NCBI RefSeq assembly: GCF_006861775.1
Contig: NZ_VDGG01000005.1
Span: forward strand, 60,171 to 124,170
Source of the DNA: Psychrobacillus soli
Lineage (GTDB): Bacteria > Bacillota > Bacilli > Bacillales_A > Planococcaceae
Direction of reading: 5' to 3'
Length of the DNA: 64,000 nucleotides
The notes beneath the pieces are model-generated. The model worked only from the letters and a program-made list of their open reading frames with translations. It was not told the origin of the DNA and did not search any database. Both the position numbers and the translations under genes were made by a program. This document shows positions 8,833-18,235 of the stretch, in pieces. Positions within the stretch are counted from its first letter, which is position 1. Every line of letters begins with the position of its first letter.

Positions 8833-8867
8833 AAAGTCGCCTTGCTTTAATGAGCAGTGGCGACTTT
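8833..8867 (-). terminator. Terminator of the PucR-type gene
   Basis: AAAGTCGCC (8833-8841) pairs with GGCGACTTT (8859-8867), with a short inner TGCT/AGCA stem. On the minus strand it is followed by a run of T, so it terminates the regulator, whose stop codon lies within the loop region; it may also stop readthrough from the pseudogene side. Confidence 0.75.
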
Positions 8868-10502
8868 CTTCTTTGGGTAAGCTTTTCCTTTTAATAGACC
8901 GTACGCTTTAATGGCAGTTTCGAGAGCTAGACGATTTGCAGGTTTCATAAAGTCTTCTCCAAGAAGTTGTTCCAGCTTTTCGATGCGGTGATATAACGTC
9001 TGTCTGACGATAAAAAGGCGTTCCGCAGCCTCCTTTTTGGAACCCATATATTCTAGGTAAACAGAAAGTGTTTCTAAAAGGTCGCTTTCCATTTTCTCGT
9101 CATAATCAATAAGCGGTCCCAAATAATTTTGAACATAATTTTCAAGACATCCGCTCTTTTTTAACGGGAGCAAAATTTGATATACGCCAAGGTCTTCATA
9201 AAAGTTTGAGTCCAAAATTGTCGCTTGGAGTAGTTGCAGTACTTCATTTGCCTCTTCATAACCACTTGTTACATCTGAAATTTCTTTATACACCATACTG
9301 ACACCAAACGAACATTCTTTCCGGTCTATAAAGTGATTCTCTTTCATGGCCATAATACTATGAATGATTTGAGAAAACCGGTCCTTGTCCAGTTTTAAAT
9401 GATCCGCGGCGATAAAAGAAGCGATGACAGATATTTCACTTTTACTCGAAGAAACAGCTGGGAAAAAACCATGACGTTTAAAGAGTGTACGGATCATCAT
9501 CGACCGTTGCAGTTTAATTTCTTCCCAATCTTCTTCATCGAATCTTGACTCAGGAAAATTCATTCGAATGATAAAAACTCTATAATACATATTGCGACTA
9601 GTAGCAGGCAAATAAGTTTGTAGATCGTCCTGATCAACATCTCGACCGTTTAAAAGGTTTTGGACAAACTCATCCTCGCTATGCTGTTTACGTTCTTCAA
9701 TCGTTCGGTTACGCAACAAAATTTGTGCAATAGCAAGCGCTGCACGATCCAAAATAAGGAAGGTAAAATCGTCTGACATGGATTGCTTCACTTGGAGGCA
9801 CAGATACCCCCAGGTTTGTCCAAGTCCTTCAACTGGCATAAGCGCGAATGCTTGCTCATCAAGTGTAAAAATTTTCGGTTCTGTATGGACAGATGAAGAA
9901 ATTTCAAGATAAGTTCGGATGTTTGTTTCTAATTCTTTACATTCGGATGGGTAATAATAGGACCTTCCATTATCGGAAATGAATATAACAGCTTGTTGAA
10001 AAAACTGGTGTAGCTCCAGTAAGATTTTTAAAATACCGTTAGGTGTAAGAGACGAAGCATTGAATTTCCTAGACAGCGTGTCGAGCTGTGAAAGCATTTG
10101 ATGGTGTTGATTGATGATAAATGTATGAAGGTCTTGCGTAATATCAACAAATTTCACGGTATTCTCAAATGTGATAATCGGAAAAGAATGCTTGTTTGCA
10201 AGTTCAATGAGTTCAGATGGAATTTCCTTGAAGTAAATTCCCAACTCTATACAAATACATGCGACATCTTTTTCTATCAACTTCATCACATATTCTAATT
10301 GTTTAAGAAGATCGGGTTGTAGACCTCCTCCTGTAGTAAGAATCATTTCGCCTCCGTTTATTAATGATTCAAAGTCATTAACTTCTAACACATGTGACCA
10401 TTTCACTTGCCGATCCAAGCCAGTTTCTCCCGCAATAACTTTCGCACATTTGAACGAATCACGAGAAAGAACATCTCGAACAGTCAAATTCAATTCATTC
10501 AT
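8847..10502 (-). CDS. PucR-family transcriptional regulator
   Basis: A 551-residue regulator of the PucR/CdaR type. The N-terminal ~150 residues form the PucR sensory domain (LTVRDVLSRDSF..., GGEMILTTGGG), the middle resembles a GGDEF-like PucR domain, and the C-terminus holds the HTH_30 segment (LETLSVYLEYMGSKKEAAERL, VRQTLYHRIEKLE in essence). The start is placed at ATG 10502, nine bases from GGGAGGC; the ATG six codons upstream precedes that ribosome site. It is divergent from mmsA, with 150 bp between them holding two palindromes. In Bacilli such PucR genes next to aminotransferase and semialdehyde dehydrogenase genes activate omega-amino-acid use; an equivalent role is inferred. Confidence 0.88.
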   Translation of the reverse strand: MNELNLTVRDVLSRDSFKCAKVIAGETGLDRQVKWSHVLEVNDFESLINGGEMILTTGGGLQPDLLKQLEYVMKLIEKDVACICIELGIYFKEIPSELIELANKHSFPIITFENTVKFVDITQDLHTFIINQHHQMLSQLDTLSRKFNASSLTPNGILKILLELHQFFQQAVIFISDNGRSYYYPSECKELETNIRTYLEISSSVHTEPKIFTLDEQAFALMPVEGLGQTWGYLCLQVKQSMSDDFTFLILDRAALAIAQILLRNRTIEERKQHSEDEFVQNLLNGRDVDQDDLQTYLPATSRNMYYRVFIIRMNFPESRFDEEDWEEIKLQRSMMIRTLFKRHGFFPAVSSSKSEISVIASFIAADHLKLDKDRFSQIIHSIMAMKENHFIDRKECSFGVSMVYKEISDVTSGYEEANEVLQLLQATILDSNFYEDLGVYQILLPLKKSGCLENYVQNYLGPLIDYDEKMESDLLETLSVYLEYMGSKKEAAERLFIVRQTLYHRIEKLEQLLGEDFMKPANRLALETAIKAYGLLKGKAYPKKKVATAH

Positions 10503-10545
10503 TAAAAAGATGCCTCCCATAACGTAAAAATAATAAGCTCATCAT

Positions 10546-10596
10546 TTTACATAGTGTAAAGTGACAATAGTCAAAATACTTTGTAAAGTATATTAT
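10546..10596. promoter_or_regulatory. Two palindromes in the pucR-type/mmsA divergent region
   Basis: TTTACA-tag-TGTAAA (10546-10560) is a perfect palindrome, and TACTTT-gt-AAAGTA (10577-10590) is a second one that abuts TATTAT (10591-10596), a candidate -10 box for mmsA with TAGTCA (10568-10573) 17 bases upstream as a weak -35. The poor -35 fits an activator-dependent promoter. The palindromes are seen directly; binding by the adjacent PucR protein is inferred. Confidence 0.5.
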
Positions 10597-10652
10597 GAAG
10601 TGTAACGAAAATAGTATTAACTAGCAAGAGAAATAGAATAGGAGGAATAAAT

Positions 10653-12116
10653 ATGACAACGACAGTAGTAGAAAAGAAAACGCTCACAAATTTCATCAAT
10701 GGACAATGGGTAAAATCAACGACAGATAAATATGAAGAAGTACCGAATCCAGCGACGGGGGAAATTCTTGCAGAAGTTCCGATTTCTACACAAGAAGATT
10801 TGGATAACGCAGTAAAGGCTGCAAAAAAAGCTTTTGCTAAATGGAAAAAAACAGCTGTACCACAACGATCCCGAATTTTATTCAAATATCAACAATTATT
10901 AACTGAAAACTGGGATGAGTTAGCGAAGCTTATTACGATTGAAAACGGAAAAAATTACAACGAAGCGTATGGTGAAGTATTGCGTGGGATTGAATGTGTA
11001 GAGTTTGCAGCTGGTGCGCCGACACTCATGATGGGAACACAACTTCCAGATATTGCAACGAATGTCGAGTCTGGCATGTACCGTTATCCAATTGGAGTGA
11101 TCGGAGGAATTACACCTTTCAATTTCCCAATGATGGTGCCGTGTTGGATGTTCCCACTTGCGATTGCGAGTGGAAATACATTCATTCTAAAACCATCAGA
11201 ACGCACACCACTTTTGGCAAACCGTCTTGCGGAATTACTACAAGAAGCGGGGCTACCAGAAGGGGTCTTTAATATCGTACATGGGGCACATGATATCGTA
11301 AACGGGATCCTTAACCACCCGGATATTCCAGCAGTATCGTTTGTTGGGTCTCAGCCAGTGGCGGAATATGTGTATAAAACAGGAACTTCAAATGGTAAGC
11401 GCGTTCAAGCATTAGCGGGTGCAAAAAACCATACGATTGTTATGCCAGATGCAGATATGGACTTAACAGTAACAAATATTATAAATGCTGCATTTGGATC
11501 TGCTGGGGAAAGATGCATGGCTTGTGCGGTTGTCGTTGCAGTTGGCGATGTAGCGGATGGATTAGTTGAAAGATTAGTGGATGAGTCAAATAAGCTAACA
11601 ATAGGTAACGGTTTAGAAGAAGGGGTATTCCTTGGTCCGGTCATTAGAGATTCACATAAAGACAAAACGCTAAATTATATCCAATCAGGCATTGAAGAAG
11701 GGGCAAAACTGTTACGCGATGGTCGTAGCGATAAGTCTACTTCGGAAGGCGGTTATTTTGTTGGACCGACCATTTTCGATCATGTGACGCAGGAAATGAA
11801 GATTTGGAAAGAAGAAATTTTTGCTCCAGTATTGTCCATTGTAAGGGTTGATACATTGGAGGAAGCAATCGAGTTTGCAAATAAATCGGAGTTTGCAAAT
11901 GGGGCATGCTTATTTACGGATAGCGCAAAAGCAATCCGTCAGTTCAGAGAAGAGATCGATGCAGGAATGCTTGGTGTCAACCTTGGAGTACCTGCACCAA
12001 TGGCATTCTTCCCGTTCTCAGGTTACAAGAAATCTTTCTACGGCGATCTTCATGCGAATGGCCGTGATGGGGTAGAGTTTTACACGCGCAAGAAAATGTT
12101 AACTGCGCGTCACTGA
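10653..12116 (+). CDS. mmsA: CoA-acylating methylmalonate/malonate semialdehyde dehydrogenase
   Basis: A 487-residue aldehyde dehydrogenase of the MmsA/IolA branch. It converts (methyl)malonate semialdehyde plus CoA and NAD+ to propionyl- or acetyl-CoA, CO2 and NADH. The catalytic Cys288 lies in GERCMA, the sequence characteristic of the CoA-dependent MMSDH branch, and the active-site neighbourhood [11 protein letters not shown] is also typical. ATG 10653 follows AGGAGG at 10640-10645. It is divergent from the PucR-type gene and followed by an omega-aminotransferase and alanine dehydrogenase, so its substrate here is most likely malonate semialdehyde from beta-alanine, or methylmalonate semialdehyde from a branched analogue. 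Confidence 0.93.
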   Translation: MTTTVVEKKTLTNFINGQWVKSTTDKYEEVPNPATGEILAEVPISTQEDLDNAVKAAKKAFAKWKKTAVPQRSRILFKYQQLLTENWDELAKLITIENGKNYNEAYGEVLRGIECVEFAAGAPTLMMGTQLPDIATNVESGMYRYPIGVIGGITPFNFPMMVPCWMFPLAIASGNTFILKPSERTPLLANRLAELLQEAGLPEGVFNIVHGAHDIVNGILNHPDIPAVSFVGSQPVAEYVYKTGTSNGKRVQALAGAKNHTIVMPDADMDLTVTNIINAAFGSAGERCMACAVVVAVGDVADGLVERLVDESNKLTIGNGLEEGVFLGPVIRDSHKDKTLNYIQSGIEEGAKLLRDGRSDKSTSEGGYFVGPTIFDHVTQEMKIWKEEIFAPVLSIVRVDTLEEAIEFANKSEFANGACLFTDSAKAIRQFREEIDAGMLGVNLGVPAPMAFFPFSGYKKSFYGDLHANGRDGVEFYTRKKMLTARH

Positions 12117-12150
12117 TTATAAAGTATTCGTTCAAACTAAGCTAAATAGG

Positions 12151-12176
12151 CTGGAGCTTGCCTATGCAGGCTTCAG
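12151..12176 (+). other. Intercistronic RNA hairpin between mmsA and the aminotransferase
   Basis: An 11-bp stem (12151-12161 with 12166-12176, two G-U pairs) closes on the four-base loop CTAT. It is followed by an A-run rather than a T-run, so it is not an intrinsic terminator for the plus strand. A stabilising or processing hairpin that sets the mmsA to aminotransferase mRNA ratio is possible. Confidence 0.55.
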
Positions 12177-12197
12177 TAAAAAAAGGGAGTGGAGAAA

Positions 12198-13568
12198 TTG
12201 ACAACAGCAAAAGAAACGACAAAATCATTAGTGCAAAAAGACCGTGAAAATGTATGGCATCACATTTCTGCCTACAACGAAAAGAATCCTCCGATGGTCG
12301 TAGAAAGTGGAGAAGGAGCATGGATTACAGATCATGACGGCAACCGTTTTCTTGACGGGATGTCTGGACTGTGGGCAGTGAATGTTGGCTATGGGCGTGA
12401 AGAACTTGCGCAAGCAGCATACGAGCAAATGAAAAAGCTAGCGTATGTACCAATGACTCAAAGCCACGGACCTGCAATTGAGTTGGCAGAAAAATTAAAC
12501 AAAATGCTTGGTGATGACTATAAGATTTTTTATTCAAATAGTGGCTCTGATGCAAACGAAGTAGCATTTAAACTAGCACGTCAATACCATCAGCAAAATG
12601 GGGAACCATCCCGTTACAAATTCATATCACGCTATCGTGCCTATCATGGAAGTTCAATGGGGGCATTGGCAGCGACTGGGCAGGCATTACGGAAATACAA
12701 ATATGAGCCGCTTGCACCTGGATTCTTACATGTAGCACCGCCAGATAATTACCGCAAACCTGCAGGACAATCTATCGAAGAATACAATATTCAACGTGCT
12801 CAGGAATTTGAAGAGAAGATCATTTGGGAGCAAAAAGAGACGATTGCAGGAATTATTATGGAACCGCTTATTACAGGAGGGGGTATCCTAATTCCACATC
12901 CTGTTTATTTGGAAAAAGTGCAAGAGATCTGTAACCGTCATGGTGTTTTACTTATTGTCGATGAAGTAATTTGTGGTTTTGGGCGGACTGGGAAAGCGTT
13001 TGGCCATCAACATTTCAATCTGAAGCCAGATATTATTACAATGGCAAAAGGATTGACAAGTGCTTACTTGCCGCTATCTGTAACTGCAATTCGAAAAGAT
13101 ATTTACGAAAAATTCGATACAGGAGAAGAAAACAGCCACTTCCGTCATGTGAATACTTTTGGTGGAAATCCAGCTGCTTGTGCGGTTGCATTAAAGAACT
13201 TGGAAATTATGGAAAGAGAAAATCTTTTCGAACGATCCGCTGAACTTGGGGAGCGTCTCCTAAAAGAGCTAGCAAGCTTAAAAGACCACCCATTTGTTGG
13301 TGATATTCGTGGTCTTGGTTTCCTTCTTGGTATTGAACTTGTAGAAAATAAAGAAACAAAGGAACCTGCCTCTAATGCGCGTGTTGCGAAAATTATTGGG
13401 GATTGTAAGGCAAATGGGCTTATCATTGGAAGAAATGGCGATACGGTTGCCGGCTTTAACAATATTCTAGCAGTTAGCCCGCCACTATCTTGTACAGATG
13501 AAGATTTCGATTTTATCGTCGCAGTTCTAAAGAAAGTGTTTAAAGAAAACGAATCTTTTAAAGGCTAA
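12198..13568 (+). CDS. Omega-amino acid:pyruvate aminotransferase (class III)
   Basis: A class III PLP aminotransferase of about 456 residues. The fold markers are MSGLWAVNVGYGR near the N-terminus, a NSGSDANEVAFKLARQY phosphate-cup segment, IVDEVICGFGRTG with the PLP-contacting Asp, and the Schiff-base Lys in TMAKGLTSAYLPL. The start is taken as TTG 12198 because GGGAG-TGGAG (12185-12194) precedes it at normal distance, while the GTG at 12189 overlaps that site. Homologues move the amino group of beta-alanine, beta-aminoisobutyrate or similar amines to pyruvate, yielding a semialdehyde. MmsA upstream would take that semialdehyde to acyl-CoA and alanine dehydrogenase downstream would recover pyruvate. 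Confidence 0.9.
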   Translation: MTTAKETTKSLVQKDRENVWHHISAYNEKNPPMVVESGEGAWITDHDGNRFLDGMSGLWAVNVGYGREELAQAAYEQMKKLAYVPMTQSHGPAIELAEKLNKMLGDDYKIFYSNSGSDANEVAFKLARQYHQQNGEPSRYKFISRYRAYHGSSMGALAATGQALRKYKYEPLAPGFLHVAPPDNYRKPAGQSIEEYNIQRAQEFEEKIIWEQKETIAGIIMEPLITGGGILIPHPVYLEKVQEICNRHGVLLIVDEVICGFGRTGKAFGHQHFNLKPDIITMAKGLTSAYLPLSVTAIRKDIYEKFDTGEENSHFRHVNTFGGNPAACAVALKNLEIMERENLFERSAELGERLLKELASLKDHPFVGDIRGLGFLLGIELVENKETKEPASNARVAKIIGDCKANGLIIGRNGDTVAGFNNILAVSPPLSCTDEDFDFIVAVLKKVFKENESFKG

Positions 13569-13622
13569 CCTGCATAAAGGGGAAACAACATATCTATTCG
13601 AAAAGATTGGGGAGAAATATAC

Positions 13623-14756
13623 ATGAAAATCGGCGTTCCAAAAGAGATAAAAAATAATGAAAATCGTGTGGCAATGACACCTAGTGGGGTCGTAACATTG
13701 AAGACTGCTGGTCATGAAGTCTTCATCGAAACAGGGGCTGGTTTGAAATCCGGTTTTACCGATGAAGATTACAGCCGCGAAGGAGCCGTTGTTGTAAAGA
13801 CAGCAAAAGAGGCATGGCTAGCTGATATGGTGATGAAAGTAAAGGAACCATTAGAAGAAGAGTACGGCTATTTTCGAGAAGGGCTTATCCTCTTCACCTA
13901 TTTACATTTAGCAGCAGAGCCGTCACTTACGAAAGCCTTAATTGACAATAAAGTCGTTGCAATTGCCTATGAAACAGTACAATTGCCGAATAATACGCTG
14001 CCACTGTTATCGCCAATGAGTGAAGTGGCTGGTCGAATGGCTACTCAAATTGGTGCACAGTTCCTGGAACAAATCCATGGCGGGAAAGGTGTTCTATTAG
14101 GAGGCGTTCCTGGTGTATCACGCGGAAAAGTGACAATTATCGGCGGCGGGATTGCAGGAACGAATGCTGCACGTGTTGCAGTTGGTATGGGTGCTCAGGT
14201 TACCGTTATCGATTTAAGTGTGGATCGACTTCGTCAGCTAGAAGATCTGTTTGGAAATGATGTTCAGACACTGGCGTCTAACCCATTTAATATAGCAGAA
14301 TCTGTGAAAAATTCTGATCTAGTTGTTGGGGCGGTTCTTATACCGGGTGCAAGAGCTCCTAAACTCGTTTCGGAAGAGATGATTAAGTCAATGAGTCCAG
14401 GTTCAGTACTTGTAGATATTGCCATTGATCAAGGCGGCATTTTTGAAACATCGGACCGTATTACAACGCATGATAACCCGACGTACAAAAAGCATGGCGT
14501 CGTCCACTATGCCGTTGCTAATATGCCAGGTGCAGTTCCGTACACATCGACGATGGCTTTGACGAATATGACAGTCCCATACGCTTTACAAATTGCTAAC
14601 AAAGGGTACGAAAAAGCATGTCTTGATAATGAGCCACTTTCTAAAGGGGTTAACATATTAAACGGTCATGTTACGTACAAGGCGGTTGCAGAAGACCTTG
14701 GTTATGAATACAAATCAGTTCATGAACTACTTAAGCAGGAATATGTACTTCAATAG
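13623..14756 (+). CDS. ald: Alanine dehydrogenase
   Basis: A 377-residue L-alanine dehydrogenase, practically the same length as the B. subtilis enzyme. It oxidatively deaminates L-alanine to pyruvate and ammonia with NAD+. The N-terminus [20 protein letters not shown], the HLAAEPSL segment with the substrate His, the Rossmann loop [15 protein letters not shown] and the [11 protein letters not shown] segment are all present. ATG 13623 follows GGGGAG. It is 54 bp behind the aminotransferase and ahead of a terminator at 14803. In this operon it closes the cycle by regenerating the pyruvate used as amino acceptor and releasing nitrogen as ammonium. Confidence 0.96.
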   Translation: MKIGVPKEIKNNENRVAMTPSGVVTLKTAGHEVFIETGAGLKSGFTDEDYSREGAVVVKTAKEAWLADMVMKVKEPLEEEYGYFREGLILFTYLHLAAEPSLTKALIDNKVVAIAYETVQLPNNTLPLLSPMSEVAGRMATQIGAQFLEQIHGGKGVLLGGVPGVSRGKVTIIGGGIAGTNAARVAVGMGAQVTVIDLSVDRLRQLEDLFGNDVQTLASNPFNIAESVKNSDLVVGAVLIPGARAPKLVSEEMIKSMSPGSVLVDIAIDQGGIFETSDRITTHDNPTYKKHGVVHYAVANMPGAVPYTSTMALTNMTVPYALQIANKGYEKACLDNEPLSKGVNILNGHVTYKAVAEDLGYEYKSVHELLKQEYVLQ

Positions 14757-14802
14757 ATTGGTATAAATCCAAATAGTAATAAATACATGATACGCAAAAT
14801 GA

Positions 14803-14836
14803 GGCATTACTTTTAAAAAGAGTAATGTCTTTTTCT
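14803..14836 (+). terminator. Terminator after ald
   Basis: GGCATTACT (14803-14811) pairs with AGTAATGTC (14821-14829), one G-U pair, followed by TTTTTCTT. It ends the mmsA-aminotransferase-ald transcription unit. Confidence 0.75.
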
Positions 14837-14927
14837 TATTCAAACGACAAAAGAAGGTTTTTGGAAAAATTTATTGAATACATATAATTATTATTGCGGC
14901 ACAAAATATTATTTATTGAGGTGTATG

Positions 14928-15638
14928 ATGAATTATAGTGTGAAAGAAACCTATAACAAGTTAGCTAATGACTATGAACATAATGTAGATACAAAAAGTT
15001 TATTTAACACGGAATATGAACGACCTGCAATGATGAGGTTACTTCCAGCTGACTTGAAAGATAAGCGTATTTTAGATGCTGGCTGTGCAGCGGGGTGGTA
15101 TACATCTCAGTTAGTTAACTTAGGTGCTAATGTCACTGCAACTGATATTAGTCCTAAAATGGTAGAAGCCACAAAGAGACGAATCGACGAAAATGCGGAT
15201 GTTTTATGTTTAGATTTAGAGAAGGAACTACCTTTTGAAGATGAATCTTTTGATCTCATTGTGAGTTCGCTAGTTATGCATTACCTAAAGGATTGGAGCA
15301 AGCCTTTTAGCGAGTTTCGTCGAATATTGAAACCAAATGGGACGTTACTATTTTCCATCCATCATCCATTTATGGATATAAAGTTATCTGAGAATGGCAA
15401 CTACTTTTCCACTGAATTTCTTGTCGATCAATGGAAAAGAGAAGGAAAGCTGATTGATGTTCCATTTTATCGAAGACCGCTTCAAGAAATACTGAACGAA
15501 ACATTGGCGTATTTTTCTTTGGTGAAAGTAGTAGAGCCTCAACCGACGAAAGCATTTCAACTGATGGAACCAGATAAATATGAAAGGTTAATGAAAAATC
15601 CGCATTTTTTCATTGGGAAAGCAGTGAGAAATAAATGA
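14928..15638 (+). CDS. Class I SAM-dependent methyltransferase
   Basis: A 236-residue methyltransferase. Motif I is ILDAGCAAGWYTSQL (SAM binding), motif II is the acidic ATDIS, and LPFEDESFDLIVSSLVMHYL matches motif IV/post-II. The C-terminal half has the HHPFMD segment seen in many UbiE/Methyltransf_11 proteins of Bacilli. Start ATG 14928 (an adjacent ATG at 14925 is possible) follows TGAGGTG; an upstream in-frame opening at 14874 has no ribosome site. Its 3' end overlaps the next small membrane gene by four bases (ATGA), indicating translational coupling. The methylated substrate is unknown. Confidence 0.85.
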   Translation: MNYSVKETYNKLANDYEHNVDTKSLFNTEYERPAMMRLLPADLKDKRILDAGCAAGWYTSQLVNLGANVTATDISPKMVEATKRRIDENADVLCLDLEKELPFEDESFDLIVSSLVMHYLKDWSKPFSEFRRILKPNGTLLFSIHHPFMDIKLSENGNYFSTEFLVDQWKREGKLIDVPFYRRPLQEILNETLAYFSLVKVVEPQPTKAFQLMEPDKYERLMKNPHFFIGKAVRNK

Positions 15639-15841
15639 AAAAGCGAAAAGAAACTACACCTAGAAAAATAATAATCATATGTAGCATTTGGAGCGTACTT
15701 ATTATAATCCAGTGTATCCAAATCATTTATAGCCCACATACATTTGTGAGGGCTATAAATCTAATAAGTACAATCTTACTATCAACTATTATAGGAGCTT
15801 TTATTAGGGAACTTTTTATTTTGAAAAAAACAAGAGATTGA
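15635..15841 (+). CDS. Small two-segment membrane protein
   Basis: A 68-residue protein with a basic N-terminus (MKKRKETTPRK), two hydrophobic segments (about 12-31 and 38-58) and a basic tail, so probably two transmembrane helices. The ATG overlaps the methyltransferase stop codon in an ATGA junction, which supports a genuine coupled gene. I recognise no family. No terminator is obvious behind it; bases 15842-15966 hold no other readable feature. Confidence 0.6.
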   Translation: MKKRKETTPRKIIIICSIWSVLIIIQCIQIIYSPHTFVRAINLISTILLSTIIGAFIRELFILKKTRD

Positions 15842-15966
15842 TATAGCGAAGCAAAAGTTTGTACATACATAAACATATAGAAGAAAATCTTAAAGGCGTA
15901 GATTATCAAATATGAAATTAAGATCTGACTAGTGTTTTACATCAATTTTTTTGGAGGGCAGATACG

Positions 15967-16401
15967 ATGCATCCAGTAGAAATTATGGAGCTAATGTTTG
16001 TAGGAGGTACCATTGCTGTAATCATAATCGTATCCCTATTTTTAAAAGGGAAGTGGCGAAAATTTTGCTTATTATTAGCTTTAGCCGCTTCCATTGCATT
16101 TGGTTTATTTTATATTTTACGACCTTATTGGATTGACACACAAATTAACAAAAAAGTTGAAATGTTAAATGTGTATTTAACAGAACATTACCCAACAGAA
16201 GAATGGGAGATTTCAACAGTGCCTCATCGGGAAGATGGCAACAAACATCTAAATCCATACTATATTTCGGTAACTTTTAACAATGAACCAGATGTTTTAT
16301 ATGAATATTGGGTAGAGAACGAAAGCAGTATTTTTCAAAGAGGATATTCGACAAACAAAAACTTAGATATGTTAGAACATATGGAAAATGAGCTTGAATA
16401 A
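15967..16401 (+). CDS. Hypothetical membrane-anchored protein (DUF3139-like outline)
   Basis: A 144-residue protein with two N-terminal hydrophobic segments (about 10-27 and 33-50) followed by an extracytoplasmic domain of about 90 residues rich in charged and aromatic residues. The start ATG 15967 follows TGGAGGGCAG. The outline, a membrane anchor plus a small domain with E-x-W and Y-Y-I-S-V-x-F strands, resembles DUF3139-type proteins, but I cannot confirm the family. Next comes an AadK-like gene 31 bp downstream in the same direction; no shared function is evident. Confidence 0.55.
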   Translation: MHPVEIMELMFVGGTIAVIIIVSLFLKGKWRKFCLLLALAASIAFGLFYILRPYWIDTQINKKVEMLNVYLTEHYPTEEWEISTVPHREDGNKHLNPYYISVTFNNEPDVLYEYWVENESSIFQRGYSTNKNLDMLEHMENELE

Positions 16402-16432
16402 TGTAGGAAGGATTCATACAGGAGGTGAATAG

Positions 16433-17293
16433 ATGCGAACAGAACAGCAAATTATGAATTTAGTTTTAAAAGTAGCAGAACGAGACAAACGAATTCGCGC
16501 TGTCGGAATGAATGGGTCAAGAACAAATCCGAACGCCCAGAAAGATATTTTTCAGGACTTTGATATTGTCTACCTTGTGACGGAAATCAATTCTTTTATA
16601 GATGATTCAAACTGGATAGATATTTTTGGTGAGCGAATTATGATGCAAACACCGGAAAATATGTCTATGTTTCCTTCTTCATTAGGCGGAAGATTTTCCT
16701 ATCTAATGTTATTTATAGATGGAAATCGAATCGATTTAACATTAATACCAATAGAGGAAAAGGACGAATATTGCAAAGAAGATAAGTTAACGCTTATTTT
16801 AATGGACAAGGATAGCTGTCTACCGGAAATCCCGGCCCCGACGGATATCGATTATTGGGTAAAACGACCATCCGCTGATTTTTTTGCAGATTGCTGCAAT
16901 GAATTTTGGTGGGTATCTACTTATGTGGCAAAAGGGTTGTGGAGAAAAGAAATTCTTTATGCTGTAGATCATCTAAATAATTTTGTTAGACCCATGCTAT
17001 TTAAAATGCTTGAGTGGAAGGTTGGGATTGAAACAGATTACTCCGTTAGCATAGGTAAAAGTGGTAAATACTTGGAGAATTATCTTTCCAAACAAAATTG
17101 GCAAAAACTTCTTTCCACATATCCTGATGGAAGTTACGAGAGTATTTGGAATTCGTTGTTTGTCATGTGCGATCTGTTTCGTAGTACTGCAATGTTTGTT
17201 GCTGATAATTTAGACTTCAACTATCCGTATGAAGAGGATAAAAAAGTGAATGCATATCTAAAACATGTAGAAGGTTTATCCCAAGAAGATTAA
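16433..17293 (+). CDS. aadK: Aminoglycoside 6-adenylyltransferase (AadK family)
   Basis: A 286-residue nucleotidyltransferase of the AadK/AAD(6) streptomycin-resistance family, the normal full length. The N-terminal nucleotidyltransferase motif is visible as GMNGSRTNPNA followed by FQDFDIVYLV with the metal-binding Asp pair, and RIDLTLIP gives the third acidic position. The C-terminal helical half (FWWVSTYVAKGLWR) is typical. The start ATG 16433 follows AGGAGGTG. Chromosomal AadK genes in Bacilli give low-level streptomycin resistance by 6-O-adenylylation. Nothing mobile flanks it, so it may be an intrinsic gene. Confidence 0.9.
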   Translation: MRTEQQIMNLVLKVAERDKRIRAVGMNGSRTNPNAQKDIFQDFDIVYLVTEINSFIDDSNWIDIFGERIMMQTPENMSMFPSSLGGRFSYLMLFIDGNRIDLTLIPIEEKDEYCKEDKLTLILMDKDSCLPEIPAPTDIDYWVKRPSADFFADCCNEFWWVSTYVAKGLWRKEILYAVDHLNNFVRPMLFKMLEWKVGIETDYSVSIGKSGKYLENYLSKQNWQKLLSTYPDGSYESIWNSLFVMCDLFRSTAMFVADNLDFNYPYEEDKKVNAYLKHVEGLSQED

Positions 17294-17328
17294 TATTTTC
17301 TACTAAGGGATGCGAACCGTAGATAGGT

Positions 17329-17502
17329 AGTCGGTTCTTTACACTGATTGTTGCTATCTTAGCGTTGTCGTATACTTTTTCAAACAAGCCCCTGAGCTCT
17401 CAAGCAGAAAACTGTTTACTACGTAATGTGCTGATCACCTTTGACGCGATCTATTTTGTTACTAAGACTGGTTGTTATAGAAGCACTAGCCAGTCTTTTT
17501 TA
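17329..17502 (+). pseudogene. Decayed holin-like type I toxin/antitoxin locus
   Basis: This stretch mirrors the intact locus at 27468-27675. A start-less frame reads FFTLIVAILAL-SYTF-SNKP, resembling the LIVSIL core of the intact toxin. The sequence CCCCTGAGCT lies at the equivalent point, then CTGTTTAC and GCTGATC-A-CCTTTGA, as at the intact locus, and a stem (17465-17471 with 17490-17496) followed by TTTTTT ends it. The toxin start and stop codons are lost and the minus-strand antitoxin terminator stem is imperfect, so the copy is probably inactive. Confidence 0.5.
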
Positions 17503-17570
17503 ATATGATCATTTTCTATATCAAGTAGAACCTTGAAAAAAGGATTTTCAATAAGAATTATCTAGACAAG

Positions 17571-18044
17571 TTAGCGGAACTTACTTCTTGTTTCGTTTTC
17601 ATTCGATTGATTTTTGAAATGTGTATGCTGAATGAATCTAAGCGATACTTTGTCCAAGAAAGTCGCTAACATAATGCCGATTACATATCGTATCAGATCT
17701 ACCATAAGAAATCCTTTGCCTAAGATAAGTGCCCCTAACCAATTACCACGAATCTCTTTAACCCAATTCCCTTGATACAGTTGGCTAAATTCAATAGCAG
17801 AGCTAAAGAAGAGACTGAGGAAAATCGCTATGATTATGCTTTTACGTATGAAAAGGAAACGGAACCCTAAATAGACCATCATAGCCCAGATCATATCTCC
17901 TGCGTTTTGCACTATAAAAGAAGGAAGAAAATGACTGAACTTTCTGGAGGCTAAACCTAAGAAAATGGTAGTAATAACTGCAATAAAATAAGCTATCCGC
18001 ATGTTCCGGTAACGTAACTTGCTATATTCATTTTTAGTAGTCAA
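17571..18044 (-). CDS. DUF2809 membrane protein
   Basis: A 157-residue protein with four hydrophobic segments. The pattern GDMIWAMMVYLGFRFLF, then AIEFSQLYQGNW, IRGNWLGALILGKGFLMVDL and YVIGIM matches the DUF2809 family of small polytopic membrane proteins in Bacilli. Function is unknown for the family. It reads toward the decayed toxin locus, with 277 bp between it and aadK, and is divergent from the TrmB-type regulator. The start is ATG 18044; upstream on its strand lies an AT-rich region without a recognised promoter. Confidence 0.75.
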   Translation of the reverse strand: MTTKNEYSKLRYRNMRIAYFIAVITTIFLGLASRKFSHFLPSFIVQNAGDMIWAMMVYLGFRFLFIRKSIIIAIFLSLFFSSAIEFSQLYQGNWVKEIRGNWLGALILGKGFLMVDLIRYVIGIMLATFLDKVSLRFIQHTHFKNQSNENETRSKFR

Positions 18045-18235
18045 TTAGATCACTCTTTGGAATGTATTGGTATTCATTCATTTTCAATATACAAGTTTTA
18101 TATGACGGAAGCAAGGCTTGATTAGGAAGTTTATACATGGGGCACTTAAATTTTTTTTTTGGAAAAAGAAATCCGATTTTTCGTACCATATTAATTGTCA
18201 AACTTTTCTAATGTGTTGAAAATTATTAGAAGCTC

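Noticed and set aside
12151..12176. Hairpin between mmsA and the aminotransferase gene as an intrinsic terminator
   Set aside because: It is followed by an A-run, not a T-run, on the coding strand, and the downstream gene has no clear promoter of its own.
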